Positions 1-8,106 are shown, counted from the stretch's first letter. The stretch: DNA of 64,000 bases from Selenomonas sp. AE3005 (GCF_000686945.1 NZ_JMME01000006.1:1-64000); one strand, 5' to 3'. Numbers and translations: made by a program. The notes: generated from the letters alone by a model not told the origin.

Positions 1-4
1 AGAA

Positions 5-122
5 TATCTGGTGACGATAGCTGAGTGGTTCCACCTGTTCCCATACCGAACACAGTAGTTAAGCACTCATACGCCGAAAGTACTTGTCTGGAGACGGACT
101 GGGAGGATAGGGCGTTGCCAGT
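5..122 (+). rRNA. rrf: 5S ribosomal RNA
   Basis: The sequence has the 5S signature: the internal segment CCGAACACAGTAGTTAAGC and the GGGAGGATAGG helix, with complementary ends near positions 5-12 and 112-122. It is the last gene of an rRNA operon whose 16S and 23S genes lie outside the window, and a terminator follows directly. The exact ends are estimated to within a few bases. Confidence 0.93.
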
Positions 123-129
123 TAGACGA

Positions 130-154
130 AAGCACCCTGTGGGGTGCTTTTTTT
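130..154 (+). terminator. Terminator of the rRNA operon
   Basis: AAGCACCC and GGGTGCTT form an 8-bp stem with a short loop, followed by a run of T. This is a standard intrinsic terminator just after the 5S gene. Confidence 0.9.
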
Positions 155-215
155 GTGTCTTTGTGCTATACTGTGATTGTTGTTATACATTACTATTATG
201 GGAGGGATTTGTTTT

Positions 216-647
216 ATGGTAGAAGAATTTAAGAAGTTTATCATGCGTGGCAATGTCCTGGATATGGCCGTTGGTATCATCATTGGTGCGGCCTTCGGTA
301 AGATTGTCACCTCCTTCGTCAATGACATTTTGATGCCGCCGATTGGACTTATTATGGGGCAAGTGGATTTCTCCAATTTGTTTATCAATCTGTCGGCTAC
401 ACCTGCGGCAACTTTGGCTGAGGCAAAGGCTGCCGGTCTGCCGGTTATCGCTTATGGTGCGTTCCTCAATGCGGTTATTGATTTCCTCATTGTGGCATTT
501 GCCATCTTCATGCTGATTAAGCAGGTAAACCGCCTGATGCCGAAGAAAGAGGAAGAACCGGCCAAGGAGCCGCGCCTCTGCCCTTATTGCAAAACGGAAA
601 TTCCTGATGAGGCTACGAAGTGCCCGCATTGCACCTCGGCGTTGTAA
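216..647 (+). CDS. mscL: Large-conductance mechanosensitive channel MscL with C-terminal zinc ribbon
   Basis: Encodes 143 residues. The N-terminus ([20 protein letters not shown]) is the classic MscL amphipathic helix and start of TM1, and TM2 lies around residues 77-100. The channel opens under membrane tension and releases solutes during hypo-osmotic shock. The chosen ATG follows GGGAGGG at 200-206; an upstream ATG at 177 would add 13 residues that are not MscL-like. After TM2 the protein ends in a charged linker and two CxxC motifs (CPYC...CPHC, residues ~121-139), predicted to bind zinc. That cytoplasmic tail is longer than in E. coli MscL (136 residues, no ribbon). The gene stands alone between two terminators. 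Confidence 0.95.
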   Translation: MVEEFKKFIMRGNVLDMAVGIIIGAAFGKIVTSFVNDILMPPIGLIMGQVDFSNLFINLSATPAATLAEAKAAGLPVIAYGAFLNAVIDFLIVAFAIFMLIKQVNRLMPKKEEEPAKEPRLCPYCKTEIPDEATKCPHCTSAL

Positions 648-677
648 TTGGACAAGGTCTGTCATTATTTAAAACCT

Positions 678-711
678 AAAGGACCAGCTCTTTGTTGAGT
701 GGTCCTTTTTT
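678..711 (+). terminator. Terminator of mscL
   Basis: AAAGGACCA and TGGTCCTTT pair around a 13-base loop and are followed by TTT, 30 bases after the mscL stop codon. Confidence 0.85.
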
Positions 712-827
712 CTTGCGTGAAATTTAATATTAAAAATCTTAAGAATATACAGGATTTATTATGACATGAGTAGAATACATAGCCGTGTGAGATTTGATAC
801 GCCACAGGCTTAACAGGAGGGATTTTT

Positions 828-2099
828 ATGCAAATTATGGGCGGTATCATTGTGATTTTGGCGTTCGCGGCCATTATCAAGAAGTATGAGACAAGGATGG
901 TTCTCTTTGGCGCAGGCTTGCTTATGTGTATCATCGGTGGAGTGCCGGATACAGCCATCACGACTTTTTCCAAGCAGATGGTTCATAACAGTCTGGTGCC
1001 GACAATCTGTACGGTTATGGGTTTTTCCTATGTAATGAAACTGACGGAATGTGACAAACATTTGGTTTCATCAATCTCCGGGGTATTGAAAAAAAGCAGG
1101 ATTTTCCTGATTCCCCTGGCATTTCTGCTGACCTGGTGGATTAACATTGCGATTCCGAGTGCTGCCGGTTGTGCTGCCGCGGTAGGCAGTATTCTGATTC
1201 CGACTTTGATGGCAGCCGGGGTTCATCCGGCTATGGCAGCCAGTGTCGTTCTGGCTGGTACCTGGGGCAGTGCCATCAGTCCCGGCACCTCCCACAATCC
1301 CTTTGTGGCGGACCTGGCTGGTGTGGACGTTATGACGGTTATTATGAATGAGGCCCCGGCAGCTATTATTACTTCGCTTATCTGTATAACTGTTTTAACG
1401 GCCGTAGCGGTGGTTCGTAAAGAAGGTCCTTCGGAGGACCGGGCTCAGGCTTATTTGGCTGAAGGAGAGGATTCCGCAGCCGTAGAGGAGTTTAAGGTAA
1501 ATCCGCTTAAGGCGCTTGTTCCGCTTGTTCCCTTGATTCTGTTGATTCTGGGCAGCAAGCAGATTGCTGTGCTGCCGTTGGTCAGTGTGCCGATGGCCAT
1601 GATTTCCGGTGTGTTACTCGGGCTATTGGTTACGCTTACGAATCCGCAAGAGGCTACGAAGAAATTTTTTGAAGGCATGGGCAATGCCTATGGCAGTGTT
1701 GTGGGCCTTATCGTGGCGGCTGCCGTCTTTACCGCCGGTATGAAGGCTATGGGCCTGACGGACGCACTTATCAATGTTATGAAAGGTTCGGAATCTATTG
1801 CGCAGATTGCCGGCGCTTTCGGTCCCTTTATCATTGCGATTATTTCCGGCTCGGGTGATGCCGCGGCTTTGGCATTCAATGGCGCGATTACGCCGCATGC
1901 CACGGATTTTGGCATGACGATTATGAATCTCGGTTCCTTGGCCCAGATGACAGGAGCTATCGGCCGTTCCATGTCCCCGGTAGCAGGTGCAGCTATTGTC
2001 TGCGCCGGCCTGGCCAAAGTCAGCCCCATGGAAATGACCAAACGCAATGCCCTGCCAATGCTGGCCTCAGTAATTGCCTTTATGGTTCTGTTTGGCTGA
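828..2099 (+). CDS. DcuC-family anaerobic C4-dicarboxylate/anion transporter
   Basis: A 423-residue polytopic inner-membrane protein with about 12 hydrophobic segments. The blocks AAVGSILIPTLMAAGVHPAM and GTWGSAISPGTSHNPF resemble the DcuC/YfcC-type anaerobic carriers, which exchange or take up C4-dicarboxylates such as fumarate and succinate. The ATG follows AGGAGGG at 815-821. It is the first gene of an apparent operon with two M20 hydrolases, the next starting 22 bases after the stop. The context suggests that the real substrate may be the compound these enzymes cleave (for example an N-acyl or N-carbamoyl amino acid) rather than a plain dicarboxylate; that is inference. Confidence 0.8.
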   Translation: MQIMGGIIVILAFAAIIKKYETRMVLFGAGLLMCIIGGVPDTAITTFSKQMVHNSLVPTICTVMGFSYVMKLTECDKHLVSSISGVLKKSRIFLIPLAFLLTWWINIAIPSAAGCAAAVGSILIPTLMAAGVHPAMAASVVLAGTWGSAISPGTSHNPFVADLAGVDVMTVIMNEAPAAIITSLICITVLTAVAVVRKEGPSEDRAQAYLAEGEDSAAVEEFKVNPLKALVPLVPLILLILGSKQIAVLPLVSVPMAMISGVLLGLLVTLTNPQEATKKFFEGMGNAYGSVVGLIVAAAVFTAGMKAMGLTDALINVMKGSESIAQIAGAFGPFIIAIISGSGDAAALAFNGAITPHATDFGMTIMNLGSLAQMTGAIGRSMSPVAGAAIVCAGLAKVSPMEMTKRNALPMLASVIAFMVLFG

Positions 2100-2121
2100 C
2101 AGGCGGCAAGGGGGCGAGGAA

Positions 2122-3426
2122 ATGAATTTCGACAAGGAAATCATGGACCTGGCTGAGAGTATGGAACCGGTGTTGATAGAGCGCCGCCGGGATTTGCACC
2201 GCCACCCGGAAAATGGTTGGACGGAGTTTCGTACAGCCTCTTTGGTTATAACACGGCTGCGGCAGCTGGGCTATGAGGTACAGTTTGGCCGTGACGTGCT
2301 GGCGGAATCCGAACGCATGGGCGTGCCGGCTGAGCCGGTGCTGACCGCGGCCAGCGAGCGTGCGCTGCGCGAGGGCGCGCCGCAGGAGCTCGTGGAAAAA
2401 ATGTCCGGGGGTTATACCGGCGTAGTCGGCACGCTGGCTACCGGCCGTCCCGGTAAAACCGTGGCCCTGCGATTTGATATGGACTGTAATGACGTAGCGG
2501 AGGCAGCTGATGACAAGCATCGGCCAGCCAAGGCGGGCTTTGCCTCTGAGCATAAAGGCTGTATGCATGCCTGCGGCCATGATGGACATACCAGTGTGGG
2601 GCTCGGCGTGGCAGAGATACTGGCCAAGCTGCAGGACAGACTGACTGGGAAGATAAAGCTGATTTTTCAGCCGGCTGAAGAAGGTGTGCGCGGAGCACGG
2701 GCAATGGCCGCCAAGGGCGTGGTCGATGATGCGGATTATCTTATAGGCTCGCATTTTATGATGCCCAAGGTTGGTTTTTTGGCTTACGATGTGCAAAACT
2801 TTTTGGCAACCAGCAAACTGAACGTGGATTTTACAGGTCTGGCTGCGCATGCCGGCGGTGCTCCCGAGCAGGGGAAAAATGCGTTGCTGGCGGCCGCGGC
2901 GGCGGCACTAAACCTCCATGCCATTACCAGACATAGTGCCGGCAGCAGCCGGATAAACGTGGGGGTGCTCAAAGCCGGAACAGGGCGCAATGTCGTCCCG
3001 GCCACTGCGCATATGGAGATTGAAACCAGGGGCGCCACCACAGAAATCAACGACTTTGTCCGTCAGCGGGCGGAGCAGGTGATTAAAGGTGCTGCGCAGA
3101 TGTACGATGTGGCTGTGCGCATTACGCCGATGGGCAGTGCCCCGGGAGGTAATAATTCGCCGGGATTGGCAGAAAAAATCAGGAGTACGGCTGCACGGCT
3201 CGGGATTTTTGACGAGATTACCGATACCTATGATATGTGCGGCAGTGAGGATTTTACCTACTTTATGGAACGCATGCAAAAGCAGGGCAAACAGGCAGCG
3301 TATATCATCGTTGGTGGTTCGCTGGCGGCCATCAATCACAATGACCGGTTTGATTTTGATGAGCATGCCATGGTATTGTCTGCCAGTCTGCTCGCCACAG
3401 CGGCAGTAGATTTGCTGCAGGATTAG
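2122..3426 (+). CDS. M20D metallohydrolase, AbgA-like (aminobenzoyl-glutamate hydrolase family)
   Basis: Encodes 434 residues, close to E. coli AbgA (436). Metal-binding motifs of the M20D peptidases are present: CMHACGHDGHT (~residues 149-159), FQPAEEG (~186-192) and a late GSEDFTYF (~373-380). The N-terminal RRDLHRHPENGWTEFRT is also typical. The family hydrolyses amide bonds of N-acyl amino acids; AbgA cleaves p-aminobenzoyl-glutamate together with AbgB. The chosen ATG at 2122 follows GGGGGCGAGG; an in-frame ATG at 2074 lies inside the upstream transporter gene. It sits second in the transporter-hydrolase-hydrolase operon. The substrate cannot be fixed from sequence. Confidence 0.82.
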   Translation: MNFDKEIMDLAESMEPVLIERRRDLHRHPENGWTEFRTASLVITRLRQLGYEVQFGRDVLAESERMGVPAEPVLTAASERALREGAPQELVEKMSGGYTGVVGTLATGRPGKTVALRFDMDCNDVAEAADDKHRPAKAGFASEHKGCMHACGHDGHTSVGLGVAEILAKLQDRLTGKIKLIFQPAEEGVRGARAMAAKGVVDDADYLIGSHFMMPKVGFLAYDVQNFLATSKLNVDFTGLAAHAGGAPEQGKNALLAAAAAALNLHAITRHSAGSSRINVGVLKAGTGRNVVPATAHMEIETRGATTEINDFVRQRAEQVIKGAAQMYDVAVRITPMGSAPGGNNSPGLAEKIRSTAARLGIFDEITDTYDMCGSEDFTYFMERMQKQGKQAAYIIVGGSLAAINHNDRFDFDEHAMVLSASLLATAAVDLLQD

Positions 3427-3441
3427 AGGTGATGATATAAC

Positions 3442-4689
3442 ATGGTATCCAAGGAACGTCTGTCCCGTGACCTGGCGGAAATGGCTAAGTGCAGTGATAC
3501 ACAGGGAACGGCCGGTATTACCCGACTGGCCTTTACTGACAGCGACTGGCAGGGACGGGCTTATATAATCGGGCAGATGAAAGAACTTGGCTTGACGGTA
3601 AGAATAGATGCCTTCGGCAATGTCATCGGCCGCTGGGCTGGCAGCCGGGAGGATTTGCCGGCGGTGCTGTTTGGTTCGCATGGTGACAGTGTGCCTCATG
3701 GCGGCAATTATGACGGTGTCGTAGGCGTACTGGCCGCACTGGAAGTCATACGCAGTCTGAAGGAGGAGGGCTTTGCGCCCGAACATTCACTGGAAGTCGT
3801 GCTGTTTATGTGTGAAGAATCCAGCCGGTTCGGGGCCGCGACTCTGGGCAGCCGCGCCATGCTGGGCAGGCTTTCCCAGGCTGACCTCCAGCGGCTGCAG
3901 GACGCGCAGGGAAAAACACTGTATGCGGTGCTGCAGGAACGCGGCCTGCAGCCGGAGAACGTGGGGACGGTCACTTATCCTGTACCGCCGAAAGCCTTTT
4001 TTGAAGTGCATATCGAGCAGGGGAAGGTGCTGGAACATCAAGGGATATCCCTCGGTGTGGTGACGGGAATAGCAGCGCCCACACGCCTGCGCCTGCATTT
4101 GCACGGCAAGGCTGACCATAGTGGTGCCACGCCTATGGGGCTGCGGCAGGACGGCTTGTGTGCCGCCGCCGAAGTTGTTCTCAAATTGGAAGAACTGGCG
4201 GCGGCCATGCAGGAAATACCAGTGGTAGGGACTGTTGGCATTCTGAAGGTGCAGCCCTGTGTTATGAATGTGATTCCCGGCGAATGTGAGCTCGGGATTG
4301 ATATCCGCAGTATATCGGCCGCGGCCAAGGATAAAGTTGAAACGGCCCTGCGGCAGGCCATCGCGGAAATTTGCCAGCGGCGGCATATTCCCTATGATAT
4401 CGAAGTGGTGTCCAAGGAAACGCCGGTGGCTATGCGGCCGGAGATGGTGGCGTTCCTCCAAGACATTTGCCGGAAAAGTGGGGCAGAGTGTATAACAATG
4501 CCCAGCGGTGCCGGCCATGATGCCATGCACTGGGCGGAGTCAACGCCGACAGGCATGCTCTTTATTCCCTGTAAGGACGGTATTAGTCATAATGCCGCCG
4601 AGTTTGCGGACATCGAGGATATTGTAAATGTCACCAAAGTTTTGGCAGCGGCCGTGAAGGAAACGGCCCAAGCCGGGCAGAAATTCTGA
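3442..4689 (+). CDS. Hydantoinase/carbamoylase-family M20 amidohydrolase
   Basis: A 415-residue zinc or manganese amidohydrolase of the family that holds N-carbamoyl-L-amino acid hydrolase, beta-ureidopropionase and allantoate amidohydrolase (AllC). Visible metal ligands are GSHGDSVPHGGNYDG (~75-89), EESSRFG (~127-133), EVHIEQGK (~188-195) and GAGHDA (~352-357). These enzymes remove a carbamoyl group, releasing CO2 and ammonia. The RBS GAGGTGATGATATAAC precedes ATG, 15 bases after the previous stop, so it is co-transcribed with the AbgA-like gene. Together with the transporter this suggests import and deamidation of an N-substituted amino acid as a nitrogen source. The exact substrate is unknown. 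Confidence 0.82.
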   Translation: MVSKERLSRDLAEMAKCSDTQGTAGITRLAFTDSDWQGRAYIIGQMKELGLTVRIDAFGNVIGRWAGSREDLPAVLFGSHGDSVPHGGNYDGVVGVLAALEVIRSLKEEGFAPEHSLEVVLFMCEESSRFGAATLGSRAMLGRLSQADLQRLQDAQGKTLYAVLQERGLQPENVGTVTYPVPPKAFFEVHIEQGKVLEHQGISLGVVTGIAAPTRLRLHLHGKADHSGATPMGLRQDGLCAAAEVVLKLEELAAAMQEIPVVGTVGILKVQPCVMNVIPGECELGIDIRSISAAAKDKVETALRQAIAEICQRRHIPYDIEVVSKETPVAMRPEMVAFLQDICRKSGAECITMPSGAGHDAMHWAESTPTGMLFIPCKDGISHNAAEFADIEDIVNVTKVLAAAVKETAQAGQKF

Positions 4690-4701
4690 TTCGATAAGAC
4701 G

Positions 4702-4750
4702 ACAGCCCCGGAAGTAATGTTAGAGGAAAACGTTACTTCCAGGGCTGTTT
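4702..4750. terminator. Bidirectional terminator between convergent genes
   Basis: ACAGCCCcGGAAGTAA and TTACTTCCaGGGCTGT form a 16-base stem with one mismatch, flanked by T-rich or A-rich DNA on both sides. It lies between the plus-strand amidohydrolase and the minus-strand beta-helix gene. Confidence 0.85.
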
Positions 4751-4757
4751 ATTATGC

Positions 4758-6161
4758 TTATTTGGCTATAAGTTTGCCGCCACCGGGGAGCGTGATGGTC
4801 TGCCCCTTAAGGCTGGGATTGCTGTCTTTATCGTAGTAAATATTGTGATGGTTGCTGTTGATGTTGCTGAAATCAGCGGCAGCGTCGGTTATGGTGCTGA
4901 CATAAGCATCAGCCGTCAGATTCCAGATAGCATCTTTCGCCAGGCTGATATGGGCGGTTTCGGCCTGATAGTCGTCATTTATAGTGCCGGTGAACTCGGC
5001 AGCCGGGCCGAGTTTTAACGTGACTTTGCTGATGTTATCCGCAATAATTCTGCCCTGCAGGTGCTGCTGCTGTGCGTTAAGGGTAAAGTCCCCGCCATTT
5101 TGTCCTGTGCTGCCCCAGCGGTCGCTGGCGACCTTGACAAGGATATCGCCGGCCTGTACAAGTTCGGTATTTTCCAAGGCAGCCTCCGCCGTGGTATTGG
5201 TGACATAGAACATGGGGCCGGCAGATTTATTATTGAGGGTGGAATTTTTTGCAGTGAATCTGGCCACGCCGACATTGGCATCACCGGAAAAACTCTGATA
5301 GAGCATGACACCGTGTTTTATATGACCGGTCAGTGTCGAATTTTGCAGCGTGATGGAATTTTTGCCTTCCACCACGGCAATTTCACTGCCGCTGGCCTCG
5401 CCAATCCCGTTGGTCAGCTGGATGTTGCCTGTGGAGTAAATGCAGGGACTGCCCTCACCGGAGGTTTTGATTTTCGCGCCGTTGACAATGACATTGCCTT
5501 CACCCCGGTCCGTAGCCAGGGCGCCGCAATGGGCACCTTCGGTGGTGATATCCACATCTGCGGCATTGATAGTACCGCCGTAGGTCGCATCCAACCCGCG
5601 GGAGGAATTATTTTTGGTGTGGATAACAAGGTGCTTGGCATTGACCACACTTTGGGCTCCAGTGGAGAATACCGCATTAGCCCCGTCAGCGTCAGAAGTC
5701 AACGTGAGATTTTCCAGATTAGCCTGGCTGTTGTTCACGAGAATAATGGCATTCTGGCCGGTGAAATTACTGGCGTCAGCACTGGAGGTATCACCGGTCT
5801 TGCTCAGCGTCGCCTGCTGCAGGTTTAAAACCGCGCCCTGACGTACCAGTACTGCGCTTTCGTCTGTCCTGGCTGCGGTATAATTTTGACCGGTCAAAGT
5901 TTCTGTATCCTGCTGGCAGATTTTTTGCGCTGTCAGCTGACTGGCATCATTAGCGCTATCCTGCATACCACCGAATTTGCCATCAGGCGGCGGTCCGGGC
6001 GGCAGCTGTCCCTGCGGCGGTGCTGCCGGGTTCGTGCTGGTAAAGATGGCCAGCGGCTGCTGTTTCATGCCGGCATAGCCCAAAGCGGAAAAACTGCCCA
6101 GACAGGTGAGGGATAAGGCCAGGGCGGCCAGTCTGCGCCCCTTGTTTGTACGTATATTCAT
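4758..6161 (-). CDS. Secreted beta-helix (autotransporter passenger-like) protein
   Basis: Encodes 467 residues. The N-terminus (RTNKGRRLAALALSL...GYAG, residues 4-31) is a clear signal peptide. A Pro/Gln/Gly-rich linker follows (residues ~44-65). The rest is Asn/Thr/Ala-rich with repeating short strands (for example NAIILVNNSQANLENLTLTS), as in right-handed parallel beta-helix passengers of adhesins. No C-terminal beta-barrel is present and the protein ends LPGGGKLIAK, so it is not a complete autotransporter; it is presumably secreted or periplasmic. The start follows AAGGAG. It is monocistronic, transcribed away from the DnaA-box-rich gap. Function (adhesion, carbohydrate binding) is not known. 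Confidence 0.75.
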   Translation of the reverse strand: MNIRTNKGRRLAALALSLTCLGSFSALGYAGMKQQPLAIFTSTNPAAPPQGQLPPGPPPDGKFGGMQDSANDASQLTAQKICQQDTETLTGQNYTAARTDESAVLVRQGAVLNLQQATLSKTGDTSSADASNFTGQNAIILVNNSQANLENLTLTSDADGANAVFSTGAQSVVNAKHLVIHTKNNSSRGLDATYGGTINAADVDITTEGAHCGALATDRGEGNVIVNGAKIKTSGEGSPCIYSTGNIQLTNGIGEASGSEIAVVEGKNSITLQNSTLTGHIKHGVMLYQSFSGDANVGVARFTAKNSTLNNKSAGPMFYVTNTTAEAALENTELVQAGDILVKVASDRWGSTGQNGGDFTLNAQQQHLQGRIIADNISKVTLKLGPAAEFTGTINDDYQAETAHISLAKDAIWNLTADAYVSTITDAAADFSNINSNHHNIYYDKDSNPSLKGQTITLPGGGKLIAK

Positions 6162-6275
6162 AGTAGTCTCCTTTGCAAATCTGTGGAAAACTTTCTTTGC
6201 ACATCATTATAGATAGGGAAAATTAAATTAGTTTTTGGGGGCGATTAAATTTAGCTAAGAAAGTTTATCACAGAC

Positions 6276-6403
6276 TTATCCACAGAAACTCGGGAATAAG
6301 ACGACGGCAGATGGGGATTTTCAGGGAGTTTTCAGGAAAAATACGGCACTTATCCACAATATCCACAGTTTCTCCTGTGAATACTGTGGATAAGTGGGGA
6401 TAA
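6276..6403. promoter_or_regulatory. Cluster of DnaA boxes in a divergent promoter region
   Basis: Perfect TTATCCACA 9-mers occur at 6276-6284 and 6350-6358, and the reverse complement TGTGGATAA at 6385-6393. A one-mismatch copy (TGGGGATAA) lies at 6395-6403, and ATATCCACA at 6358-6366 is another near match. The 327-base gap between the beta-helix gene and the efflux gene contains no ORF. DnaA binding is expected from the consensus; a role in regulation or DnaA titration is inference. Confidence 0.65.
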
Positions 6404-6488
6404 CTTTTGTGGTTTTTCTAAGGAAATTTTAATCTTGGGCAGTTAGAATATCACGTTATCAACAAACTGACTGAGGAGGATTTATTAT

Positions 6489-7676
6489 ATGGCAATGACA
6501 AAGGGCAGGCAGCTCTGGCTGACGGTATTTTTAGGTTTGATGACAGCAATGGCACCGCTGTCTACTGATATGTACCTGCCGGCCTTGCCCACGATGCAGG
6601 TGGATATGGGCATATCGGCCTCCCTGGCACAAATGACTTTGACCATGACCATGCTGGGCATGGCGCTGGGACAGATTTTTGCCGGGCCATTCAGCGACCG
6701 TTATGGCCGCAAGGGGCCGCTGACCATCGGCATGCTGGTCTTTACCCTGACGACTGTTGGCTGTGTGCTGGCGGAAAATATCAATATATTTTTGTTTTTC
6801 CGCTTTATGGCCGGTTTTGCCGGTGCCAGCGGCATTGTCATAGCCCGAGCCATTGCCAGAGATGTCTGTGAGGGACCGGAACTTACCAAGTTCTTTGCCA
6901 TGCTGATGATGGTCAACGGGCTGGCGCCGATTCTGGCTCCGGTTATTGGCGGCCAGATTTTGCTCTTTACCTCCTGGCGCGGTGTCTTTGTAATGCTCGT
7001 CCTGGTGGGGATATTCCAGCTGCTGGCGACCTTGATGTACCAGGAAACCTTGCCTGCGGCTAAACGGATTCCGGGGTTGAAGGATTCCTTTGCCAAGTTT
7101 CCGCAGCTGCTAAAGGACAGGTATTTTCTGGGGCACTGTCTGGTGCAGTGTTTTGTGTTTGGCGCGTTCTTTTCCTATCTGGCCGGCTCGTCCTTTATCT
7201 TCCAAAATATATTCCATGTATCACCGCAGACTTACAGTCTGATTTTTGGCGGCATTGGTGCTGGCCTGCTTTTGTCAGGTATGCTGCCGGCCAGACTGGC
7301 CGGACGTGTTCCCGATGAAAAATTGCTCCACGTGTCCTTGGTGCTCCCCCTGATGGGTTCCGTGCTGCTGTTTATGGCCTTTTATTTTCAGGCAGGCATG
7401 GCCATTATCCTGCCTGTACTCTTTCTGACCATCGTCCCCCTGTCCGTTATGGGGGCCGCCAGTTTCTCCTTGGCGCTGTCCCGGCAGGGCAAAAACGCCG
7501 GCAGTGCCAGTGCCCTTATCGGCTTTTTTTCCATGATACTGGGCGGCTGTATGATGCCGCTGGTCGGCATCGCCGGTGAAAACACAGCCCTGCCCATGTG
7601 CGTGATTATGATAGCGGGCTATGGACTAGGGTATATGGTGTACAGGCTGTGGGTGAAGGGGGAATTATTTCCTTGA
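6489..7676 (+). CDS. MFS multidrug efflux transporter, Bcr/CflA family
   Basis: A 395-residue inner-membrane protein with about 12 hydrophobic segments. The N-terminal PLSTDMYLPALPTMQ and GPFSDRYGRKGPL (the MFS motif A between TM2 and TM3) are hallmarks of the Bcr/CflA drug-proton antiporters. The RBS GAGGAGGA lies just upstream of ATG. The gene is monocistronic, divergent from the beta-helix gene, and its promoter would fall in the DnaA-box gap. Its stop codon is embedded in the -35 box of the tRNA promoter that follows. Substrate (bicyclomycin, chloramphenicol, sulfonamides or others) cannot be told from sequence. Confidence 0.87.
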   Translation: MAMTKGRQLWLTVFLGLMTAMAPLSTDMYLPALPTMQVDMGISASLAQMTLTMTMLGMALGQIFAGPFSDRYGRKGPLTIGMLVFTLTTVGCVLAENINIFLFFRFMAGFAGASGIVIARAIARDVCEGPELTKFFAMLMMVNGLAPILAPVIGGQILLFTSWRGVFVMLVLVGIFQLLATLMYQETLPAAKRIPGLKDSFAKFPQLLKDRYFLGHCLVQCFVFGAFFSYLAGSSFIFQNIFHVSPQTYSLIFGGIGAGLLLSGMLPARLAGRVPDEKLLHVSLVLPLMGSVLLFMAFYFQAGMAIILPVLFLTIVPLSVMGAASFSLALSRQGKNAGSASALIGFFSMILGGCMMPLVGIAGENTALPMCVIMIAGYGLGYMVYRLWVKGELFP

Positions 7677-7701
7677 CAGAAACGGTGCTCTTCGCTATAA
7701 T
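7673..7701 (+). promoter_or_regulatory. Consensus sigma70 promoter of the tRNA-Val genes
   Basis: TTGACA at 7673-7678 and TATAAT at 7696-7701 are separated by exactly 17 bases. The TGA stop of the efflux gene (7674-7676) lies inside the -35 box. Confidence 0.92.
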
Positions 7702-7725
7702 TATTTTTGTTGTTAAATATGTAAT

Positions 7726-7802
7726 GGGGTTATAGCTCAGTTGGTTAGAGTGTCTCGTTGACATCGAGGAGGTCACAGATTCGAATTCTGTTAACCCCAC
7801 CA
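7726..7802 (+). tRNA. tRNA-Val (anticodon GAC)
   Basis: The acceptor stem GGGGTTA/TAACCCC, D arm, anticodon stem TCTCG/CGAGG with loop TTGACAT, T loop TTCGAAT and encoded CCA are all present. The anticodon GAC reads valine codons GUC and GUU. Confidence 0.95.
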
Positions 7803-7804
7803 TT

Positions 7805-7881
7805 GCTCGCCTAGCTCAGTTGGCTAGAGCATCTCCGTCACATGGAGGGGGTCGGGGGTTCGAATCCCTCGGCGAGCACCA
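7805..7881 (+). tRNA. tRNA-Val (anticodon CAC)
   Basis: The acceptor stem GCTCGCC/GGCGAGC, anticodon stem TCTCC/GGAGG with loop GTCACAT, T loop TTCGAAT and encoded CCA are present. The anticodon CAC reads GUG. It lies two bases after the first tRNA-Val, so both come from one transcript. Confidence 0.93.
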
Positions 7882-7893
7882 CGTAGAATTTTC

Positions 7894-7919
7894 AGGAGGC
7901 CGTGAGGGCCTCCTTTTTT
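7894..7919 (+). terminator. Terminator of the tRNA operon
   Basis: AGGAGGCC and GGCCTCCT form an 8-bp stem with a 5-base loop, followed by six T. Confidence 0.9.
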
Positions 7920-7925
7920 GTTTTT

Positions 7926-8009
7926 ACCCTGCGTTATGGTCGTGCTAAGCCCCTGGATAACGATAACAAGACTGTAAACAACTACTTCGCTCGTGTAAAC
8001 TTCTTCTAA
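7926..8009 (+). pseudogene. C-terminal remnant of an SLH porin gene
   Basis: The DNA reads TLRYGRAKPLDNDNKTVNNY and then FARVNFF and a stop, matching the last strand and terminal Phe of the two complete porins downstream (TLRYGHGKTLN...NYFARVNFFF). No start, SLH domain or body is present; the match begins directly after the tRNA terminator. It has its own downstream hairpin. This is the tail of a deleted third porin copy, probably lost by recombination between tandem paralogues. Confidence 0.88.
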
Positions 8010-8032
8010 GAAAAAGGAAAATTGCAATAAAA

Positions 8033-8056
8033 ACCTCCCCTTTGTGGAGGCTTTTT
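8033..8056 (+). terminator. Terminator after the porin remnant
   Basis: CCTCC and GGAGG form a short stem followed by CTTTTTATTG. It was probably the terminator of the lost porin gene. Confidence 0.7.
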
Positions 8057-8077
8057 ATTGTTTTGTGTGAATTTGAT

Positions 8078-8106
8078 TTGACAGTAAAAATAAATTGTGG
8101 TATATT
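8078..8106 (+). promoter_or_regulatory. Sigma70 promoter of the first SLH porin
   Basis: TTGACA (8078-8083), a 17-base spacer and TATATT (8101-8106). The resulting 5' leader is about 110 bases long. Confidence 0.85.

Noticed and set aside
2080-2850. Minus-strand 256-codon ORF opposite the AbgA-like gene
   Set aside because: It is an antisense shadow in GC-rich coding DNA, with no RBS and no recognisable motif.
6276-6403. Chromosomal replication origin
   Set aside because: DnaA boxes are present, but no dnaA/dnaN/gyr/rnpA-type neighbours or clear AT-rich unwinding element; only called a DnaA-box cluster.
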